A stretch of 64,000 bases of DNA from an uncultured Chryseobacterium sp. (GTDB taxonomy: Bacteria > Bacteroidota > Bacteroidia > Flavobacteriales > Weeksellaceae), in the NCBI RefSeq assembly GCF_936933875.1, contig NZ_CAKZIK010000029.1, positions 62,001-126,000 on the forward strand, read 5' to 3'. Under the pieces are notes generated by a model that worked only from the letters and a program-made list of their open reading frames with translations, was not told the DNA's origin and did no database searches. A program made the position numbers and the translations under genes. This document shows, piece after piece, positions 60,195 through 64,000 of the stretch. Position 1 is the first letter of the stretch; each line of letters begins with the position of its first letter.

Positions 60195-61325
60195 ATGTCA
60201 ACACTTACTTTTGCCGAAAAAATCGCACAGGCAGAGAATTTTCTACCAATTAACGGTACAGATTATATTGAATTTTATGTAGGAAATGCCAAACAAGCGG
60301 CACATTTTTACAAAACTGCGTTCGGTTTTCAGAGCGTTGCGTATGCAGGTCCGGAAACTGGCGTTCGCGACAGAGCTTCTTACGTTGTACAGCAGGGAAA
60401 AGTGAGATTAGTTCTTACCTCCGGCTTAAAATCCGATTCTGAAATTTGCGAACATCAGAAAAAACATGGCGATGGCGTGAAAGTTTTAGCACTCTGGGTA
60501 GATGATGCTTACAAAGCTTTCGAAGAAACTACAAGCCGTGGTGCAAAACCATACATGGAACCAAAAACCATCAGCGATGAGAAAGGAGAAGTGAAAATGT
60601 CCGGAATTTATACTTATGGCGAAACCATCCACATGTTCATCGAAAGAAAAAATTATAGCGGCGAATTTATACCGGGTTACCAAAAATGGGAAAGCGATTA
60701 CCAACCGGAAGACGTAGGTTTGCTTTACGTTGACCATTGTGTTGGGAACGTAGGTTGGGACAGAATGATTCCTGTGGTAAAATGGTATGAGGACGTCATG
60801 GGATTTGTGAATATTTTGAGTTTTGATGACAAACAAATCAACACCGAATATTCTGCATTAATGTCCAAAGTAATGAGCAACGGAAACGGTTACGCCAAAT
60901 TCCCAATTAACGAACCTGCAGAAGGAAAGAAAAAATCTCAGGTTGAAGAATATTTGGATTTCTATGAAGGAGAAGGCGTTCAGCATATTGCAGTAGCTAC
61001 AAAAGATATCGTTCATACCGTTACAGAACTGAAAAAACGTGGTGTTGAGTTTCTTTCTCCACCCCCGGAAGCGTATTACGAAATGGTTCCTGAAAGAGTT
61101 GGACACATCGATGAAGATTTGAAAAAATTACAGGATTTAGGAATCCTAATCGACTGTGATGAGGAAGGTTACTTGCTTCAGATTTTCACAAAACCTGTGG
61201 AAGACCGCCCTACTTTGTTCTATGAAATTATCGAAAGACACGGCGCACAAAGTTTCGGAGCCGGAAATTTCAAAGCCCTTTTCGAAGCATTGGAAAGAGA
61301 ACAGGAAAGACGAGGAAACTTATAA
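60195..61325 (+). CDS. hppD: 4-hydroxyphenylpyruvate dioxygenase
   Basis: 376 residues. Two VOC-like domains; the first is ENFLPINGTDYIEFYVGNAKQAAHFYKTAFGFQSVAYAG, the second includes the Fe ligands His in VDHCVGNV, His in GVQHIAVATKDI and Glu near ILFYEIIERHGAQSFGAGNF. It converts 4-hydroxyphenylpyruvate to homogentisate. ATG at 60195 after GAGGAAATG, one of the few SD-like sequences in the window. Neighbours hmgA and fahA carry out the next steps. Confidence 0.97.
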   Translation: MSTLTFAEKIAQAENFLPINGTDYIEFYVGNAKQAAHFYKTAFGFQSVAYAGPETGVRDRASYVVQQGKVRLVLTSGLKSDSEICEHQKKHGDGVKVLALWVDDAYKAFEETTSRGAKPYMEPKTISDEKGEVKMSGIYTYGETIHMFIERKNYSGEFIPGYQKWESDYQPEDVGLLYVDHCVGNVGWDRMIPVVKWYEDVMGFVNILSFDDKQINTEYSALMSKVMSNGNGYAKFPINEPAEGKKKSQVEEYLDFYEGEGVQHIAVATKDIVHTVTELKKRGVEFLSPPPEAYYEMVPERVGHIDEDLKKLQDLGILIDCDEEGYLLQIFTKPVEDRPTLFYEIIERHGAQSFGAGNFKALFEALEREQERRGNL

Positions 61326-61382
61326 TTAAATACATTTGGATTGGTTTTTGCACAAGCCAATCCAAATTCTTTTATTACCCTT

Positions 61383-61847
61383 ATGAAAAAATTACTTTTT
61401 GCTACCCTACTTTTAATTTCCGCAGTTGGACTGAAAGCTCAGTACGGTTCCATCAATGCTATTCTCGACCGATTGGAAGAGAGAAAAGGCATCAACCAAA
61501 ACCTTAAAGATGAAAATGTTGACGACCGAAAATTTGTTATGGTAGAGGATTTTGATGACCATACCGAAAGAAAATTCATAGTTGTAAAAGGCAGTCAGGC
61601 AACTTTTGTGGAAATGTTTGATGACAAGGCAACCGGCAAAAGCTCTTCCAACGTATTTTCAGGGGATGTGGTGAGAACACAGCACAATATTTTGTCTTTC
61701 CGTTTTGATAAATTGGAAGGCCAAAAAATTTCAATGCCTATCGCAAAAACTTTGCTTATGACGAAACAGAAAAAAATTCTTTATCTGGTTGATGTCAACA
61801 CCAAAGAAAGATGGATTGACGAAGCTAATTTTGGAGAAGCCAAATAA
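61383..61847 (+). CDS. secreted protein of unknown function in the tyrosine cluster
   Basis: 154 residues from ATG 61383 (MKKLLFATLLLISAVGLKAQ signal peptide); an upstream in-frame ATG-free extension to 61341 is unlikely. Contains RLEERKGINQNLKDENVDDRKFVMVEDFDDHTERKFIVVKGSQATFVEMFDDK, without a known domain. The reason for its place between hppD and fahA is not clear; it may be an insertion of an unrelated gene. A strong terminator follows. Confidence 0.65.
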   Translation: MKKLLFATLLLISAVGLKAQYGSINAILDRLEERKGINQNLKDENVDDRKFVMVEDFDDHTERKFIVVKGSQATFVEMFDDKATGKSSSNVFSGDVVRTQHNILSFRFDKLEGQKISMPIAKTLLMTKQKKILYLVDVNTKERWIDEANFGEAK

Positions 61848-61868
61848 TATTTACAATTATAAAATACT

Positions 61869-61905
61869 GAAAGTCCAAAGGTTTTAATCTTTGGGCTTTC
61901 TTTTT
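61869..61905 (+). terminator. terminator after the secreted protein gene
   Basis: 12-bp stem GAAAGTCCAAAG/CTTTGGGCTTTC (one G:U) then five T. Confidence 0.85.
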
Positions 61906-61920
61906 GGATGTATTAAAAAC

Positions 61921-62000
61921 GCTTCGACTTCGCTCAGCGTGACAGTTAGCCTTTCATCAACCTCATTTTCAGCAATGTCATGCGGAGAGAAGTCGAAGCA
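61921..62000. repeat. inverted pair of the GAGCGAAGTCGAAG dispersed repeat
   Basis: Complementary-strand copy at 61921-61944 and a diverged plus-strand copy at 61976-62000, separated by 31 bp, so together they can form a long hairpin. Other copies are at 2310-2332, 50533-50555 and 54110-54133. Lies between the secreted gene and fahA. Confidence 0.7.
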
Positions 62001-62056
62001 TTCATCTACTGTTCATAAAATTTAAAATTCGTAAATTTCAGCATAATACTTTTTTA

Positions 62057-63304
62057 ATGAAATCATTTGTAGATTATCCTCAGAATTCAGATTTTTCTAT
62101 CCACAATATTCCGTTCGGAGTAGCAGTTTTTAATAAAGAATACATTGCTTGTGCAACAAGAATAGGCGATATCGTGGTCGATTTGGCTACCCTTTTCGAT
62201 TACGGATATATTGATGATGTGGAAGGTTTGCAGGAAAACGTTTTTGAAGCCTATACTTTAAATGAATTTATTGAACTCGGCAAACCCGTAACCAAAGCAG
62301 TCCGTCTGAAAATTCAGGAAGTTTTGTTGGAAGGTTCAAAACTCGCTAATGACGAGAAAACCATTGAAGAGTGTTTCTACAATTTGGATGAAGTAAAAAT
62401 GCTCATGCCACTTCACATTCCAAATTACACGGATTTTTACAGCAGTATTGAACACGCCACCAACGTTGGAAAAATGTTCCGTGACCCGGAAAATGCCTTA
62501 CTTCCAAACTGGAAACATCTTCCAGTGGGTTACCACGGAAGAGCTTCTTCCATCGTAGTTTCGGGAACAGATATTCACCGTCCAAAAGGACAAACGAAAC
62601 CTGCAGATGCAACTTCACCGGTTTTCGGACCTTCAAAGCAGCTTGATTTTGAATTGGAAATGGGTTTTGTTCTCAATCAAAACACCGAAATGGGAGAAAG
62701 TATTTCCGTTTCCGAAGCAGAAGATTCAATTTTCGGAATGGTACTTTTTAACGATTGGTCTGCAAGAGATATTCAAGCTTGGGAATATGTTCCGCTTGGA
62801 CCGTTTTTAGCCAAAAATTTTGGTAGCTCGATTTCTCCATGGATTGTTACTTTAGAAGCTTTGGAACCTTTCAGAACTGTTTCGCCAAAACAGGAACCTG
62901 AAGTTTTAGATTATTTAAAATTCGAAGGAGACAAAAATTTTGATATTAACCTTGAAGTTTATCTTCAACCCGAAAATGGCGCAGAAAATTTGATTTGCAA
63001 ATCCAATTACAAATTCATGTACTGGAATATGTCGCAACAATTGGCGCATCATACCGTAAATGGCTGTAATATAGAAGTTGGAGATGTTTATGCTTCGGGA
63101 ACTATTTCCGGAACAACAGAAGATTCTTTCGGTTCGATGCTGGAACTGACTTGGCGTGGACAAAATCCTTTAAAACTTTCCGACGGTTCTGAAAGAAAAT
63201 TTATTGAAGACAACGACACCATCATTATGCGAGGTTTCGCTGAAAAAGATGGAATACGTGTAGGATTTGGTGAAGTTGAGGGAAAAATTTTACCGGCGAG
63301 GTAA
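62057..63304 (+). CDS. fahA: fumarylacetoacetase
   Basis: 415 residues. The FAH fold with an N-terminal SH3-like domain (FSIHNIPFGVAVFNKEYIACATRIG), then PNYTDFYSSIEHATNVGKMFRDPENALLPNWKHLPVGYHGRASSIVVSGTDI (metal-binding and catalytic region) and WSARDIQAWEYVPLGPFLAKNFG. It hydrolyses fumarylacetoacetate to fumarate and acetoacetate, completing tyrosine degradation. ATG at 62057. A flavin reductase gene follows 68 bp later. Confidence 0.96.
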   Translation: MKSFVDYPQNSDFSIHNIPFGVAVFNKEYIACATRIGDIVVDLATLFDYGYIDDVEGLQENVFEAYTLNEFIELGKPVTKAVRLKIQEVLLEGSKLANDEKTIEECFYNLDEVKMLMPLHIPNYTDFYSSIEHATNVGKMFRDPENALLPNWKHLPVGYHGRASSIVVSGTDIHRPKGQTKPADATSPVFGPSKQLDFELEMGFVLNQNTEMGESISVSEAEDSIFGMVLFNDWSARDIQAWEYVPLGPFLAKNFGSSISPWIVTLEALEPFRTVSPKQEPEVLDYLKFEGDKNFDINLEVYLQPENGAENLICKSNYKFMYWNMSQQLAHHTVNGCNIEVGDVYASGTISGTTEDSFGSMLELTWRGQNPLKLSDGSERKFIEDNDTIIMRGFAEKDGIRVGFGEVEGKILPAR

Positions 63305-63372
63305 TTTTTAAAACTTAAGTCACTTTAGATTTTTTTTATCGATCTGTATAAAATCTTCCGCCAAATTAATTT

Positions 63373-64000
63373 ATGAAAACCATCAACCCAAAAGATATTT
63401 CCCCGGTTCAGCTGCAAACAGTAATGCAAACGGCGATTTCACCACGTCCGATTGCGTTGGCTTCAACGATAGATAAAGACGGAAACCCAAATCTTTCGCC
63501 TTTCAGTTTTTTCAATATGTTCAGCACCGTTCCACCGGTTCTGATTTTTTCTCCAGCAAGACGCGTTCGCGACAATACCACAAAACACACTTTGGAAAAT
63601 GTTCTGGAAGTTCCGGAAGTTGTGATTGGAACGGTAAATTTCCCTATCGTTCAGCAAATTTCTTTGGCTTCTACGGAATATGGAGATGATGTGAACGAAT
63701 TTGTGAAAGCTGGTTTAACAATGAAAGAAGCAGATTTGGTTCAACCCAGATTGATTGAAGAATGTCCTGTCAACTTCGAATGTAAAGTTTTAGAGGTAAA
63801 ACCTTTAGGAACTGAAGGCGGCGCCGGAAATTTGGTGATTTGCGAGGTTCAAAAAATTCATATTCGTGAAGAATATTGTGATGAAAACGGCAACCTCGAC
63901 CAAACAAAACTCGACATGGTTGCAAGATTGGGTTCAAACTGGTATTCCATCAGCAATCAAGAAAGTTTGTTTGAAGTTCCGAAACCTTTGGTTACCAAAG
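63373..64000 (+). CDS. flavin reductase family protein, cut by the window edge
   Basis: At least 209 residues. FMN-binding split barrel: MQTAISPRPIALASTIDKDGN, LSPFSFFNMFSTVPPVLIFSPA and NFECKVLEVKPLG are the family pattern, binding FMN and NAD(P)H. The stop lies beyond position 64000. It may support an oxygenase or be unrelated to the tyrosine genes next to it. ATG at 63373. Confidence 0.85.
   Translation, partial: MKTINPKDISPVQLQTVMQTAISPRPIALASTIDKDGNPNLSPFSFFNMFSTVPPVLIFSPARRVRDNTTKHTLENVLEVPEVVIGTVNFPIVQQISLASTEYGDDVNEFVKAGLTMKEADLVQPRLIEECPVNFECKVLEVKPLGTEGGAGNLVICEVQKIHIREEYCDENGNLDQTKLDMVARLGSNWYSISNQESLFEVPKPLVTK

Overview
The window is a gene-dense, AT-rich bacterial chromosome segment that looks like a Flavobacteriia genome of the Weeksellaceae (Chryseobacterium-like) type. 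The evidence is a gldD lipoprotein gene, many Bacteroidota promoters with a TAnnTTTG -7 box, very few Shine-Dalgarno sequences, the 29-residue AURKAIP1/COX24 basic protein beside an HU gene, and many signal peptides of the MKK...AQ style. There is no rRNA, prophage, CRISPR array or intact insertion sequence. Most of it is housekeeping and core metabolism. The accessory interest lies in intergenic repeats, a few broken genes and some small or unusual proteins.

Layout. 1-5600: a frameshifted DUF4197 gene, DUF493, a TIGR01777 epimerase, an ArsC-family protein, a deoxynucleoside kinase, two secreted proteins of unknown function and a glutamine cyclotransferase lipoprotein. 5.8-13.1 kb: SRPBCC protein, membrane-anchored metallo-beta-lactamase-fold hydrolase, alpha/beta hydrolase lipoprotein, thiolase, FAD oxidoreductase, a frameshifted GxxExxY (PD-(D/E)XK-like) gene bracketed by REP-like repeats, and an AAA+ protein with degenerate Walker motifs. 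13.6-20.7 kb: alaS, two coiled-coil secreted paralogs (one broken in an A13 tract), DUF5715, HxlR regulator, prfB, DedA. 20.9-29.6 kb: isoaspartyl peptidase, tsaE, alanine dehydrogenase, tyrA, sdaA, hydrolase, YceI, glucokinase, beta-barrel protein. 29.8-37.4 kb: fhs, HopJ family, a 44-aa membrane protein, pnp, a GlsB-like protein, rpsO, a lipoprotein, mgtE. 37.5-44.3 kb: GAF/fRMsr protein, a conserved 477-aa protein, PhnP-like hydrolase, tRNA-Leu(CAA), an 87-bp MITE-like element, a porin pseudogene, YceI-like protein, TIGR02117, a 26-aa basic ORF, queG, rhodanese. 44.4-51.7 kb (minus strand): nitronate monooxygenase, two parvulin PPIases, PfkB kinase, gldD, mutY. 51.7-57.4 kb (plus strand): HU, COX24-like protein, RNase G, CoA pyrophosphatase, acyltransferase, lipoprotein, Mur-ligase-like fragment, DoxX-like membrane protein. 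57.4-64 kb: a tyrosine/homogentisate degradation cluster (hmgA, CoA-transferase, hppD, a secreted protein, fahA) ending in a flavin reductase cut by the window edge.

How the genes work together. The clearest pathway is tyrosine catabolism: 4-hydroxyphenylpyruvate to homogentisate (HppD), to maleylacetoacetate (HmgA), then fumarate plus acetoacetate (FahA). The CoA-transferase probably activates acetoacetate or a related acid, and the thiolase at 9 kb could finish the job. HU, COX24-like protein, rpsO, pnp, RNase G, prfB and alaS make up an information-processing component. SurA-like PPIases, GldD, porin and lipoproteins belong to envelope biogenesis.

Limits. Three genes carry single-base frameshifts and one an in-frame stop. 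Two of the frameshifts lie in homopolymers, so sequencing or assembly error must be excluded before biological meaning is given. Calls rest on reading motifs and remembered family features. No database search was run.
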